The notes under the pieces: model-generated
The model's database searches: none
What the model saw: only the letters and a program-made list of their open reading frames with translations
What the model was told of the DNA's origin: nothing
Part shown: in pieces, positions 35,781-45,539 of the stretch
Numbering within the stretch: the first letter of the stretch is position 1
How the letters are laid out: every line of letters starts with the position of its first letter
Program-made: the position numbers and the translations under genes
NCBI RefSeq assembly: GCF_905196875.1
Contig: NZ_CAJJWO010000001.1
Span: forward strand, 124,001 to 188,000
Source of the DNA: an uncultured Parabacteroides sp.
Lineage (GTDB): Bacteria; Bacteroidota; Bacteroidia; Bacteroidales; Tannerellaceae
DNA: 64,000 nt
Reading direction: 5' to 3'

Positions 35781-37301
35781 ATGGATATTTTAACAAATAC
35801 GATATCACTACTCTTCCGGCACCGGCAGAAAGAAATAGAGAAATACGGGCAAGACACGGACTTGCTCCAGCGTAAACAATTACGCTCTCTTTTGAAGACC
35901 GCACGCAATACCGAATGGGGTCTGACATACGATTACAAAAGTATCCGCAATTACAGCGATTTCTGTGAGCGTGTTCCGCTTCAGACCTACGATGATATCA
36001 AGCCTTATGTGACACGGATGATCAATGGAGAAAGGAATATTCTCTGGCCTTCGGTCGTCAAGTGGTACGCTAAAAGTAGCGGTACCACGAACGACAAAAG
36101 TAAATTCCTACCTGTCACCCGCGAAGTGCTTCACGGTTGTCACTACCAAGGAGGTTTCGACACCGTTTCCCTCTATCTCCGGAATAATCCCGAAAGCCAC
36201 TTCTTCTCTAAAAAAGGACTGATACTCGGAGGAAGCCACAGCCCCTCCCCTCTCAATCAAAATTCTCATTGCGGCGACCTGTCGGCTGTTCTGTTACAGA
36301 ACTTGAACCCGCTGGTCAACCTCATGCGTGTTCCGGCCAAACGGATCATCCTTATGGACGAATGGGAAAGCAAGATAAAAGCAATCGTAGACTGTACCTG
36401 GAATAAAGATGTGAACAGCTTGTCGGGCGTCCCTTCCTGGATGCTGGTCCTGATCAAATCGGTCCTGAAAAAGACTGGTCGGGAATACCTGAGTGACGTA
36501 TGGCCCAATCTGGAAGTATTTTTCCACGGCGGTATCAGCTTCGAGCCATACCGGGAGCAATATAAATCGTTGATTCCTTCAGATAAGATGCATTATATGG
36601 AGACTTACAACGCCTCGGAAGGTTTCTTCGGCATACAGGATGATCCGGCAGACCATAGCTTGCTGATGATGCAGGATTATGGAGTTTTCTACGAATTTAT
36701 TCCCATGTCGGAAGTAGGAACTTCCAATCCGACGGTTCTTCCCCTGGAAGCTGTAGAGACAGGAAAGAATTATGCGATGGTAATAACGACATCCGGCGGC
36801 CTGTGGCGTTATCAGATCGGTGATACGGTTCGTTTCACCTCTCTTTTCCCTCATAAGTTTATTATCTCGGGAAGAACTAAACACTATATCAATGCTTTTG
36901 GCGAAGAATTGATGGTAGACAATGCCGATAAAGCGATCAGCCGCGTAAGTATCCAAACCGGGGCCAAAGTGAAGGAATATACAGCCGCCCCTCTCTTTAT
37001 GCTGGACAAGGCAAAAGGTCGTCATCAATGGTTTATCGAATTTGAAACAATGCCGCCTTCGCTGGATGAATTTGCATCCCTGCTGGATAAGACTCTGCAA
37101 GAGCTGAATTCCGATTATGAAGCCAAGCGCTATAAAGAAATATCCTTGCAACCACTGGAAATCGTAGTCGCTCGCGAAGGCGCCTTTTACGAATGGCTCA
37201 AAGAAAAGGGTAAACTAGGCGGACAGCACAAAATACCACGCCTCAGCAACGACCGCATACACATCGAACAATTGCTGGCTATCAATAAGCGGTTGTCCTG
37301 A
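35781..37301 (+). CDS. GH3 auxin-responsive-promoter family acyl-adenylating protein
   Basis: The protein belongs to the GH3 family of the ANL adenylating superfamily, whose plant members conjugate amino acids to acyl acids. The phosphate-binding loop is KSSGTTNDKSKFLPVT, followed by ETYNASEGFFGIQ (adenine site) and LWRYQIGDTVRF (the hinge Asp region). The ATG at 35781 (MDILTNTISLLF) gives 506 residues, normal for bacterial members. The open frame extends upstream to 35586 but overlaps pfkA and its promoter. The bacterial substrate is unknown. Confidence 0.9.
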   Translation: MDILTNTISLLFRHRQKEIEKYGQDTDLLQRKQLRSLLKTARNTEWGLTYDYKSIRNYSDFCERVPLQTYDDIKPYVTRMINGERNILWPSVVKWYAKSSGTTNDKSKFLPVTREVLHGCHYQGGFDTVSLYLRNNPESHFFSKKGLILGGSHSPSPLNQNSHCGDLSAVLLQNLNPLVNLMRVPAKRIILMDEWESKIKAIVDCTWNKDVNSLSGVPSWMLVLIKSVLKKTGREYLSDVWPNLEVFFHGGISFEPYREQYKSLIPSDKMHYMETYNASEGFFGIQDDPADHSLLMMQDYGVFYEFIPMSEVGTSNPTVLPLEAVETGKNYAMVITTSGGLWRYQIGDTVRFTSLFPHKFIISGRTKHYINAFGEELMVDNADKAISRVSIQTGAKVKEYTAAPLFMLDKAKGRHQWFIEFETMPPSLDEFASLLDKTLQELNSDYEAKRYKEISLQPLEIVVAREGAFYEWLKEKGKLGGQHKIPRLSNDRIHIEQLLAINKRLS

Positions 37302-37536
37302 TAAAGACAATAGCCTGAATAAGATATTTATAGAGTTTGATAGCTAACTAATTGGGATAGCTTAGTATTATTTATAAATCTGTATAGGCAAATACATTCA
37401 AAACGCCCATACTACGCGCCAGAAAAACCACCTCAAAACCGACATTTAGTCACCGAAAAAACATTAAACAAAACTATTTGATTAATCAGCATGAATCAAA
37501 TGGGATAATTCAGCTTACCGTTGAATATTATAGCTT
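37302..37536. other. Convergent intergenic region, with a possible terminator at 37476-37501
   Basis: There is no gene here. ATTTGATT (37476-37483) and AATCAAAT (37494-37501) form an 8-bp stem. On the minus strand it is followed by a T-rich stretch, so it may end the PAP2 transcript. The stem is AT-rich, so the call is weak. Confidence 0.35.
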
Positions 37537-38295
37537 CTAAAACGAATAAGAAAAATAAACTCCTCCCCCCTGCTCGTTGAAGGTCGGGGCAATCACTATA
37601 TTCTTTGCGGACTTACGATTTATTTTGCGGGCAATAGCGTTACGGAGGGGAAAATAAGCCAGATAGGATAATTCGACGGAAAGAATACCAAAACCGGCTC
37701 CTGCCACGACATCGGCTACCCAATGGCGGTTATTATATAACCGTGAGCCGGCGACAAACAAAGCGATTGCATATCCCGAATAAGCCAGTACCGGACTACT
37801 ATCTTTAAACTCTTTATAAGCCATGTGAGCCCCCAGGAATGCATTGGCCGTATGGCCGGAAGGAAACGAATAGGGTCCTCCGTCAGGACGAGTTTCATTT
37901 ACCGAATACTTCAGGGCACGGGTCATCACTGCATTCATACCTTCAGCCATCGTTACCAGGAAAAGCTGATCTACCCAATTATGCTTCTCCTTTCCCATCA
38001 AATCACAAACGAAAACCCAGCCCAGCATTCCCCATTCCAGATAATCGTCGACCCGGATTTTCTTCACATCGCTTTTCCGGGAGAAAAGGTGAAAATCGTT
38101 CATTCCGTCGATGGCTGTCCCCACCACTCCGACAGTGATCAGAGACGCAGGAAGGATCAGATGCTCGGGGTTGAATTTGTACTCGATAACCGACATCTTC
38201 TGCGGCAGGCTATCGGATACCGCCTCGTTCTGTGCCTCCACAGGCGACAAACGGATAATCATCAGAAGGGCAACGATAAGTATGGATATTCTCAT
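37537..38295 (-). CDS. PAP2 family phosphatase, exported
   Basis: A signal peptide (cleavage near VEAQ, residue 22) is followed by the three phosphatidic acid phosphatase motifs: KYSVNETRP, PYSFPSGHTANAF and SRLYNNRHWVADVVAG. These form the histidine-phosphatase active site on the periplasmic side. Substrates in the family include lipid phosphates and undecaprenyl pyrophosphate. The hydrophobic helices are fewer than in integral PAP2 enzymes. It is divergent from the NlpE-like gene. Confidence 0.88.
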   Translation of the reverse strand: MRISILIVALLMIIRLSPVEAQNEAVSDSLPQKMSVIEYKFNPEHLILPASLITVGVVGTAIDGMNDFHLFSRKSDVKKIRVDDYLEWGMLGWVFVCDLMGKEKHNWVDQLFLVTMAEGMNAVMTRALKYSVNETRPDGGPYSFPSGHTANAFLGAHMAYKEFKDSSPVLAYSGYAIALFVAGSRLYNNRHWVADVVAGAGFGILSVELSYLAYFPLRNAIARKINRKSAKNIVIAPTFNEQGGGVYFSYSF

Positions 38296-38348
38296 TCCTT
38301 ACAGGCTTAATCTTTTTTATTCAAACCACAAAGAAACAAAAAATAACT

Positions 38349-38356
38349 TACCTTTG
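38349..38356 (+). promoter_or_regulatory. -7 box for the NlpE-like gene
   Basis: TACCTTTG matches TAnnTTTG, 57 bp upstream of the start. Confidence 0.45.
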
Positions 38357-38413
38357 TTTCATTATAGATCGTATTGATCTCCGTTTATAAACAAATTAAA
38401 GACATTCATTCCG

Positions 38414-39253
38414 ATGAAAAGAGCAAACAACAGGCCCATGCTGGCTGCCTTTATTTTATGTGCAGGACTACTTTCCGCCTGCGGACAAAAGAAAACTCAA
38501 CAAGAACCCCAGGAAGAACAGGTTACTGCTGAATTGGTCGGCAACGATAAAGATGAACACGGATGTATTGGTTCAGCAGGTTATACATGGTCGGAAGTAC
38601 AGCAAAACTGTATCCGTCTTTTCGAGTCAGGTACACGTTTGGAAGCAATCGACGGTAAATCGTCTGCTTACCTCGTATTCAGCCCGGACTCATTAAAAGC
38701 CGAACTGTTCTTTTCAAGCGGAGAACCGAGCGAAGTACTCGACCGCCGTTCACTGCCTGCCGGAGGCTACGCCTGGAATGTGGAAGACGATGACACAAAA
38801 AATGTACGTTCCATCGATGGCGTATGGACTATCAGCCAACGCGGAACAGAAATCTACCGCCAGAATAAAACGGAAACAGACAGTTCGTTAGGAGCCATGC
38901 AAACTCTTACTTACGAAGGTTTGCTTCCCTGTGCCGATTGTCCGGGTATCCGTTACGACCTGACTATCCGTAGCAAAGAACATAGTGGAGACGGCACTTT
39001 CTCCCTTTCACAAACATATCTGGAAGCCGAAGACGGTAAAGATGCCACATTCGTAACCGACGGCAAACGTCTTACTCTAAAAGGAATACCAGGTGACGAT
39101 AATGCAACTGTATGGCAACTGATCTCAGACAATGGGGATGAAGTGATGAACTTCCTTTGCGAAAATGATTCTACGCTAACGCTTCTGGGAGATGACTTTA
39201 CGAAAGCCGAATCGGAGCTGAATTATAGTCTCAAATTAGTGAAGAAACAGTAA
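38414..39253 (+). CDS. Lipoprotein with NlpE-like domain
   Basis: The 279-residue protein has a lipobox GLLSACGQ (Cys at about residue 22). From about residue 165 it reads MQTLTYEGLLPCADCPGIRYDLTI, the CxxC-containing start of the NlpE N-terminal domain (copper resistance / envelope stress lipoprotein). The first half (residues 35-150) resembles a second, divergent beta domain with a GCIGSAGYTWSEVQQNC segment. It probably sits in the outer membrane and monitors envelope or metal stress. The link to the metal ATPase further along is only suggestive. Confidence 0.8.
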   Translation: MKRANNRPMLAAFILCAGLLSACGQKKTQQEPQEEQVTAELVGNDKDEHGCIGSAGYTWSEVQQNCIRLFESGTRLEAIDGKSSAYLVFSPDSLKAELFFSSGEPSEVLDRRSLPAGGYAWNVEDDDTKNVRSIDGVWTISQRGTEIYRQNKTETDSSLGAMQTLTYEGLLPCADCPGIRYDLTIRSKEHSGDGTFSLSQTYLEAEDGKDATFVTDGKRLTLKGIPGDDNATVWQLISDNGDEVMNFLCENDSTLTLLGDDFTKAESELNYSLKLVKKQ

Positions 39254-39355
39254 AAAAGATCCCATTTCAACTAATATTTATTATATGGGATATAAAAGCT
39301 CCTTGAACGATTGATTTATTAAATCCAATCTATATTAACTCCTGATTATATTCGC

Positions 39356-39363
39356 TAACTTTG
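39356..39363 (+). promoter_or_regulatory. -7 box for the PAS kinase at 39394
   Basis: TAACTTTG matches TAnnTTTG, 30 bp upstream of the ATG at 39394. Confidence 0.45.
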
Positions 39364-39393
39364 TGGCAGACAATCCCTTGAAAATTGAAGGAT

Positions 39394-41595
39394 ATGAAAC
39401 AAAGTGAAAGTGCATTGTCAGGAATGAAACAGTTCTTGGAGCTTCTTCCTGATACGGTTTTAATAGTTAATAAAGAGGGGATAATTGAAGATTTACTCAA
39501 TTATCAGCCTGAAATATCTTTGTCCCTCACTCCACAGCAACAACAAGGGCAAACTATACATGAGTTATTCCGTTATAAGAATTTAAAAGGTAATTCCGGG
39601 AATAAGCTACTGAGCGCATTCCTGGATACAATGAAGACACGTAAACCCAATACAATCCATTATGAGGTTGAAAATGACGGGCATACAGGCTATGCAGAAG
39701 GATATATAACTCCTTTTGAAGATCATACCTTCGGTATATTCCGGAATATGACCAAACGGGTGGAAGCTCAACAGGAGATCATCAATGAGAAGAACAAACT
39801 GACAATGGCTTTAAAAGCCGGTAATTTGTCAGTTTGGTCTTATCTTCCTGATAGCGATTCTTTCGACCTGGCTGACGATCAGACAGTTCCACAACCGGGT
39901 ATGAAACTATGGGATGTTACCAAACAACTTATTCCCGAAGACAGAGAACGACATGTCAAACTGGTCACTGACATCGTGAATGAAAAACACGAACAAAGTA
40001 TCGAACAATTTCGGTTACTAACACCTGAAGGGAAAATCCGGTGGTACGAAATCTACTCGATGGGTGTCCGTGGAGAAGACGGTAAAATAAGCAGTCTGAT
40101 CGGAACTCAAAAAGATATTACCGATCAAAAAAATAAAATTCAGGAACTTATCGAGAATCGCCAACAGCGCGATTTACTCCTACAAATCACTAACATGATT
40201 ATCTGGGAGTATGACTATAAAACAGATATCTGTACTTCTGGCAGAGAGTCTTTATTTTTCGATAGTAATACAACGCTAAAAGATATTTATAAGACAGTCG
40301 CCCCTGAACATCAGGAGATGTATTTAAAGGCATATGATGAAATCCTGAATAAACGTTCCGACCTGATGAATATTCAATTCCGGGTAAAAGGACTTGATGG
40401 CCTATACCGGTGGGTCAGGCTGATAGCCAAAGTATCCAAATATGATAAAGAGGGTAATGTCCATAAACTGATCGGAACTCGCGAAGATATAACGGAAGAG
40501 GTAGAACGCGAACAAAGATTCCGCAATTATATACAACGGTGCGAACTGGCTATTCAAGCCGCCAATATTATTCAATGGGACTTGGATATCAAAACACAGG
40601 AGTATACCCGCTTATATCCAGATTCGATTAATCCCGGTAATTTCATCCGTAGATCATTTATTTTCACAGTTCATCCTGACGATCGACTTATCTTGCAGCG
40701 AGAACAGGAAAAGCGGGCGCGCGAATGCAAAGGATATAGCAACCTGCACTTACGGATCATGCTGGACGGAGATACAGAATATCGATGGATGAACACATTT
40801 TCCGTTCCATTAGATTATAACCCAGACGGTAGTCTTAAAAATGTAACGGGACTTCTGATCGATATCACACATATCGAAAAAGTGGAAGAAGGTAATCGGA
40901 TGAAAATGGCCTTTCTTGCCAATATGAGTCATGAAATCCGGACGCCTCTTAACGCTATTGTCGGTTTTTCCCAGCTTCTTGCACAAACAGACGATCATGA
41001 GGACAAAGAAGAGTTTATCCGGATCATTGAAGAAAATAATGATTTATTATTACAGATTATCAATGATATACTCGATATTTCTAAAATCGATGCGGGGAAA
41101 ATGACCTTCAACTACAGCGACTTCGATATTACGGAGATAATTACGGATCTGAAGCAGGTATATGATTCACATTTATCTTCAGAGGTAAAGCTTATATGTA
41201 ATCTACCTTACAAAAAATATATGATCCACTCCGAAAAGAACAGGTTGATACAGGTAATTACCAATTTACTGAACAATGCAGCCAAATTTACATCGGAAGG
41301 TTCAATCACCATCGGTTATGAAGTAATTCCTGACGGATTATCTTTTTATGTTTCCGACACGGGTAAAGGAATAGACAAGGAAAATCTGAAACATGTTTTC
41401 GAACGTTTCGCTAAATTCGATAAGTTCGTACCCGGAACCGGACTCGGTTTATCTATCTGTCAGATGATTGTCAACAAGCTGGGAGGAGAAATGTCTGTTG
41501 AATCTGAATTAGGAAAAGGAAGCACATTTCGGTTTACAATAGCGTGTGAAGCAAAATCAGACCTTCCCAAAACACTCGACTTTGAAAAGGTCTGA
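39394..41595 (+). CDS. Multi-PAS soluble sensor histidine kinase
   Basis: I choose the ATG at 39394 ([14 protein letters not shown]) over the TTG at 39385, giving 733 residues and no membrane helix. There are four PAS-like modules in tandem, each ending in a GT(Q/R)xDIT-type PAC motif, then HisKA with [23 protein letters not shown] and an HATPase with [15 protein letters not shown] and GTGLGLSI. The kinase core and the two PAS modules flanking the second half are close to those of the kinase at 33115, so the two are paralogues, this one with extra N-terminal and central PAS modules. No response regulator is adjacent. Confidence 0.9.
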   Translation: MKQSESALSGMKQFLELLPDTVLIVNKEGIIEDLLNYQPEISLSLTPQQQQGQTIHELFRYKNLKGNSGNKLLSAFLDTMKTRKPNTIHYEVENDGHTGYAEGYITPFEDHTFGIFRNMTKRVEAQQEIINEKNKLTMALKAGNLSVWSYLPDSDSFDLADDQTVPQPGMKLWDVTKQLIPEDRERHVKLVTDIVNEKHEQSIEQFRLLTPEGKIRWYEIYSMGVRGEDGKISSLIGTQKDITDQKNKIQELIENRQQRDLLLQITNMIIWEYDYKTDICTSGRESLFFDSNTTLKDIYKTVAPEHQEMYLKAYDEILNKRSDLMNIQFRVKGLDGLYRWVRLIAKVSKYDKEGNVHKLIGTREDITEEVEREQRFRNYIQRCELAIQAANIIQWDLDIKTQEYTRLYPDSINPGNFIRRSFIFTVHPDDRLILQREQEKRARECKGYSNLHLRIMLDGDTEYRWMNTFSVPLDYNPDGSLKNVTGLLIDITHIEKVEEGNRMKMAFLANMSHEIRTPLNAIVGFSQLLAQTDDHEDKEEFIRIIEENNDLLLQIINDILDISKIDAGKMTFNYSDFDITEIITDLKQVYDSHLSSEVKLICNLPYKKYMIHSEKNRLIQVITNLLNNAAKFTSEGSITIGYEVIPDGLSFYVSDTGKGIDKENLKHVFERFAKFDKFVPGTGLGLSICQMIVNKLGGEMSVESELGKGSTFRFTIACEAKSDLPKTLDFEKV

Positions 41596-41621
41596 CAATT
41601 CTATATAAATAAAAGAGAAAA

Positions 41622-43448
41622 TTAATTCTCAATCAAGACATCCCGTTTCTCATCAAATCCACCGTCAAACTGATTATCTTTGATTTCAGAGTTGATTACA
41701 CGCTGGAAGAAGAAACGATGTTTGTTCCAATGGAAAGCCGGATACTGGTTGTTCTGCTTGATCGTATTATTCCGGAAGATCAGTCCGTCTACCGACTTGG
41801 CATACAGGATCGGAGCATCGAATGTTTCAAATTCATTATTCTCGATCACGATATCACTATGGAAATACTTCTTCTGATCTTTCAGGTCAGGTATTTCGGG
41901 ATAGATCGAGATAACAGCGTTCGTAAACTGGAACATATTGGTCAATGAGTTGATGAACTTGTTGTTACGGATCAATACATCGTGGCAGGCACCAGTTTCA
42001 AACCAACCGTTACAATCGCCACACAATAGGATTGCCGTACCGGAAGTATGATCGAATACATTGTTTTCAACAACTGTCTTTTTCGGAGTACTGAACAGGG
42101 AGCCGCGGGCACGGTTATTACGGATCACGTTGTCGGCGAAGTACACTTCAGGTGTCCATTCCAGGTTCTCGATACCAAATGTTCCTGCTTCGCTGATTGC
42201 AGGATCGATACTTTCTTCAAAAACGATCTCAAACTGTTTTGCTCCATGTGCACTCGGTTTATCGATTGCTTTAATAGAGGCCACTTTATTCTGGTTACCG
42301 ATAATTTCCATTGTCTTGGAATCGATAAACTGTACGGCATCACCCGGGAAGCCCCATTCAAAGCCATAACTTTGAGAATGCATATACTCGCCGACCAGCG
42401 TTTTGTCGTCCACACGTTTCTGAATTTTTAAATAAGTTCCATGTACGTTGATCGCATCATCCATCATCCCCTCGTACAGACCACCAACAGAAATGATCTT
42501 TCCTTTACAACCGGAGAAGTGGGTAGCATCTGCCTGAGTGGTGAAGTAACGCGGATCACTGTCGCCACGAAGACATACGGAGAATTTATTCAACGTAATA
42601 TTTTCACTCATCTGAGCCAACAGGCCCATGCCTTCCGCATAGTGCACCTGGATATTATCCAGCGTCGTATTCGTATCATAAGAAACAAAAATGCCCGGTG
42701 TAGGACGACCGTAACCACGCATAGCAACGACTGTTCCGGGGATCAATTTCTTATTTTTCCATTTAGTAGACTTGATCACACGGGGAGACAACTCTGTTAC
42801 ACCCAGAGCTCCTACACTGATATCACTGGTGGTATAAACCAGACGTTTGGTATCGCCTTCAAAGGCAATCCCCCACCGGGGGGAGTGTTCCCAGCCTTCA
42901 CCCTTAGCAACAAATGCACTGTCGCGTATTTCATACTGAACCCAGGGAGCCACTTCGTAAGTAATCGCTCCGGCCACCGTATCGTTTTCCAGCACTTTCA
43001 GCTGGCTGATATGCGGGTTTTCGAAGTCGATACTGAAGTTCTTCAGTGTACAGTTTTCCGAATTTACCAGCGAAACAGGCAACATACGGCCATGGAATAT
43101 CAATTCTGAGCCTTGTCCGTCGAAGACAATATTCTTCATGTTCTCGAAAGGAAGTCCTACCAGCTTCGGATTATCCTGATCGTGGTTGGAGATAAAATAT
43201 TCCTTTTGTGCAGCTCCTTCCGGATAGAAATCATAACGTCCTTTGGGTAAAACGATCCGGATCGTATCATCCGATGTGTGGGAAACGGCGATCTGTTCCA
43301 ATGCTTTTGCCATAAGCGGGGAAGCATTCTCCTTAGTATCAGGAACAAGACCGAAATTCGATAAATCGTACGGATTCTTTGTTTGTGCACAGGAACACAA
43401 CAGCACAAAACAAAGTAAAGTACTAAAAACAGCAATTGAGTTTTTCAT
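41622..43448 (-). CDS. GH110-like alpha-1,3-galactosidase, lipoprotein
   Basis: The 608-residue protein has a lipobox CFVLLCSCAQ (Cys at about 20) and a right-handed parallel beta-helix body with repeating NNxF/IxN turns (VENNVFDHTSGTAILLCG, LIRNNKFINSLTNMFQF). Length, beta-helix and the MMDDAINVHGTYLKI motif are those of GH110, whose Bacteroides members remove alpha-1,3-linked galactose from blood-group B or linear glycans. This suggests a host-glycan role in the periplasm or at the cell surface. It stands alone, without SusC/D nearby, and diverges from the metal ATPase. Confidence 0.8.
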   Translation of the reverse strand: MKNSIAVFSTLLCFVLLCSCAQTKNPYDLSNFGLVPDTKENASPLMAKALEQIAVSHTSDDTIRIVLPKGRYDFYPEGAAQKEYFISNHDQDNPKLVGLPFENMKNIVFDGQGSELIFHGRMLPVSLVNSENCTLKNFSIDFENPHISQLKVLENDTVAGAITYEVAPWVQYEIRDSAFVAKGEGWEHSPRWGIAFEGDTKRLVYTTSDISVGALGVTELSPRVIKSTKWKNKKLIPGTVVAMRGYGRPTPGIFVSYDTNTTLDNIQVHYAEGMGLLAQMSENITLNKFSVCLRGDSDPRYFTTQADATHFSGCKGKIISVGGLYEGMMDDAINVHGTYLKIQKRVDDKTLVGEYMHSQSYGFEWGFPGDAVQFIDSKTMEIIGNQNKVASIKAIDKPSAHGAKQFEIVFEESIDPAISEAGTFGIENLEWTPEVYFADNVIRNNRARGSLFSTPKKTVVENNVFDHTSGTAILLCGDCNGWFETGACHDVLIRNNKFINSLTNMFQFTNAVISIYPEIPDLKDQKKYFHSDIVIENNEFETFDAPILYAKSVDGLIFRNNTIKQNNQYPAFHWNKHRFFFQRVINSEIKDNQFDGGFDEKRDVLIEN

Positions 43449-43476
43449 ATTATTTATTATCTAGTTATTAACCGGA

Positions 43477-43484
43477 CAAATATA
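43477..43484 (-). promoter_or_regulatory. -7 box for the GH110 gene
   Basis: The minus strand reads TATATTTG, an exact TAnnTTTG match, 28 bp upstream of the GH110 start. Confidence 0.5.
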
Positions 43485-43493
43485 CAAATTCTT

Positions 43494-43508
43494 TGCAACC
43501 TGGTTGCA
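43494..43508. promoter_or_regulatory. Palindromic operator candidate between GH110 and metal ATPase
   Basis: TGCAACC-T-GGTTGCA is a perfect 7+1+7 palindrome, placed between the two divergent -7 boxes (43477-43484 and 43521-43528). The position suits repression of the ATPase promoter, and the Fur-family protein of the same operon is the obvious candidate to bind it. Confidence 0.55.
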
Positions 43509-43520
43509 CTCCTTTCTGTC

Positions 43521-43528
43521 TACCTTTG
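43521..43528 (+). promoter_or_regulatory. -7 box for the metal ATPase operon
   Basis: TACCTTTG matches TAnnTTTG, 30 bp upstream of the ATG, with the palindrome 43494-43508 just upstream. Confidence 0.55.
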
Positions 43529-43558
43529 TATCAGTAAACGAATAAAACAGGTAAAGAT

Positions 43559-45538
43559 ATGGGACATTCTTGTAGTTGTAATTGCCACGCTCATTCTCAG
43601 GAGAAGCATCACATTTCCCCCTACCTGCTTCCGGCTATTTCTTTCGTCATGCTAATAGCCGGGATCTATATGCAGCAAACCGAAGCGGAAATGTTCAGGA
43701 AAGAGTTGGTAAGATTCATCTGGTACCTATTGGCTTATCTGCCGGTCGGACTACCCGTCATGAAAGAGGCGATAGAGAGTATACGGGAAAAAGATATTTT
43801 CAGTGAATTCACACTTATGTGTATTGCCACCCTCGGAGCTTTCTATATCGGCGAATATCCGGAAGGGGTTGCCGTTATGTTATTTTACTCCATAGGTGAG
43901 ATCTTCCAAGATAATGCCGTAGCTAAAGCTCGCAAGAATATCAGTGCCCTGCTCGATGTAAGACCTGAAACGGCAACAGTCATCCGCAATAACAAACAGA
44001 TTACCTTCGCTCCTACAGAAGTTCTTCCCGGAGAAATTATTGAAGTGAAAGTGGGAGAAAGAGTTCCTCTTGACGGAAAGCTGCTAAGTGAGATTGCCGC
44101 ATTCAATACAGCCGCCCTTACCGGAGAAAGTATGCCGCGTGATATCCACCGGGATGAAGAGGTTCTGGCAGGTATGATCGTGACCGACAAAGTGATTCGG
44201 ATAGAAGTGACAAAACCTTATAACCAAAGTGCACTGGCCCGTATTCTCGAACTGGTACAGAATGCAGCAGAACGAAAAGCTCCGGCGGAACTGTTCATCC
44301 GCAAGTTTGCACGTATCTATACTCCGATCGTAACCGGGCTTGCTCTCCTGATCGTACTGATCCCTTTCATCTATTCTTTGATACAACCGGATTTTCTGTT
44401 TATCTTCAACGACTGGCTGTACCGGGCATTGGTATTCCTGGTTATCTCCTGTCCTTGCGCCCTGGTGATCAGTATTCCGCTGGGATACTTCGGAGGGATC
44501 GGGGCGGCTTCGCGACAAGGCATCCTCTTTAAAGGAGGTAATTACCTGGATGCCATCACCAAAATTAACACGGTGGTATTCGATAAGACAGGTACGCTCA
44601 CCAAAGGAGTCTTTGAAGTACGAAACCTGTCCACGGCAAATAACATTCCTGAAAAAGAACTGCTTCGTATCATTGCTTCCGTCGAAAGCCGGAGCAACCA
44701 TCCTATCGCCAAAGCAATCGTGGCATACGCCCGGGAACAACAGGTGGAAATCGACACAACTATCGATACGACCGAACTGGCGGGTTACGGATTAAAAGCA
44801 GTAGTCGACGGGAAAGAGATATTAGTAGGTAACCCGCGTCTGCTGGACTTGGAAGGAATTTTGTTTCATCCTAGTGAAACAAGTGTTTCACCTAGGAGAA
44901 ACAACTGTTTCACCAGCATGAAACAAAATTCGGATACCGTGGTTGTCTGTGCGATCGACCGGCAATATTCCGGTTATATCCTGCTTGCTGACACACCCAA
45001 AGAGGATGCAGTGGAAGCCATCAAACAATTAAAAGAATTAAATATTAATAACCTGGAGATTTTATCCGGAGATAAACAAATAATTGTTTCTAAATTAGCT
45101 TCCCGTTTGGGAATATCCCGGGCGTATGGCGACCTTCTGCCGGAAGGCAAAGTCGCTCACCTGGAAGAACTGAAACGGAATCCGGAGAACCGGATAGCCT
45201 TTGTGGGCGACGGTATCAACGATGCTCCGGTGCTCGCCCTAAGCGACATAGGCATTGCGATGGGTGGATTGGGAAGCGATGCGGCGATAGAGACGGCGGA
45301 CGTAGTGATACAAACCGACCAGCCCGGCAAAGTGGCTACGGCGATCCGTATCGGTAAGTTCACACGTAATATCGTATGGCAGAACATTGCGTTGGCATTC
45401 GGCGTCAAACTGATTGTATTGATCCTGGGAGCCGGAGGTGTAGCAACCATGTGGGAGGCCGTTTTTGCAGATGTCGGTGTCGCTCTATTGGCCATTCTTA
45501 ATGCCGTAAGAATTTTAAGGACTAATAAACAGGATTGA
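43559..45538 (+). CDS. Heavy-metal P1B-type ATPase (ZntA/CadA-like)
   Basis: This is an inner-membrane metal-exporting ATPase. It has no HMA domain. Instead a short N-terminus rich in Cys and His (MGHSCSCNCHAHSQEKHH) may hold metal. Motifs in order are TGES (actuator domain), SCPCALVIS (the membrane metal site CPC, about residue 298), DKTGTLTKG (phosphorylated Asp, about 342), SRSNHPIAKA (HP motif) and GDGINDAPVL. The CPC type with this hinge suggests Zn2+/Cd2+/Pb2+. A 76-bp palindromic element inserts about 25 residues (about 433-458) in the nucleotide domain without breaking the frame. The Fur-family gene follows directly. Confidence 0.93.
   Translation: MGHSCSCNCHAHSQEKHHISPYLLPAISFVMLIAGIYMQQTEAEMFRKELVRFIWYLLAYLPVGLPVMKEAIESIREKDIFSEFTLMCIATLGAFYIGEYPEGVAVMLFYSIGEIFQDNAVAKARKNISALLDVRPETATVIRNNKQITFAPTEVLPGEIIEVKVGERVPLDGKLLSEIAAFNTAALTGESMPRDIHRDEEVLAGMIVTDKVIRIEVTKPYNQSALARILELVQNAAERKAPAELFIRKFARIYTPIVTGLALLIVLIPFIYSLIQPDFLFIFNDWLYRALVFLVISCPCALVISIPLGYFGGIGAASRQGILFKGGNYLDAITKINTVVFDKTGTLTKGVFEVRNLSTANNIPEKELLRIIASVESRSNHPIAKAIVAYAREQQVEIDTTIDTTELAGYGLKAVVDGKEILVGNPRLLDLEGILFHPSETSVSPRRNNCFTSMKQNSDTVVVCAIDRQYSGYILLADTPKEDAVEAIKQLKELNINNLEILSGDKQIIVSKLASRLGISRAYGDLLPEGKVAHLEELKRNPENRIAFVGDGINDAPVLALSDIGIAMGGLGSDAAIETADVVIQTDQPGKVATAIRIGKFTRNIVWQNIALAFGVKLIVLILGAGGVATMWEAVFADVGVALLAILNAVRILRTNKQD
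44856..44931. repeat. Nested palindromic element inside the ATPase gene
   Basis: GAATTTTGTTTCAT (44856-44869) and ATGAAACAAAATTC (44918-44931) are perfect inverted arms of 14 bp. Inside lie two more dyads: GTGAAACA/TGTTTCAC (44874-44881, 44884-44891) and GAAACA/TGTTTC (44898-44903, 44906-44911). The GTTTCA/TGAAAC unit thus recurs throughout. The element is read in frame as part of the ATPase, encoding the odd segment SETSVSPRRNNCFTSMKQ. It looks like a short palindromic repeat that tolerates insertion in genes. Confidence 0.72.
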
Positions 45539-45539
45539 T

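Noticed and set aside
39259..39291. Inverted repeat ATCCCAT/ATGGGAT after the NlpE-like gene as terminator
   Set aside because: The stem is only 7 bp with a 19-nt AT-rich loop and no T-run follows.
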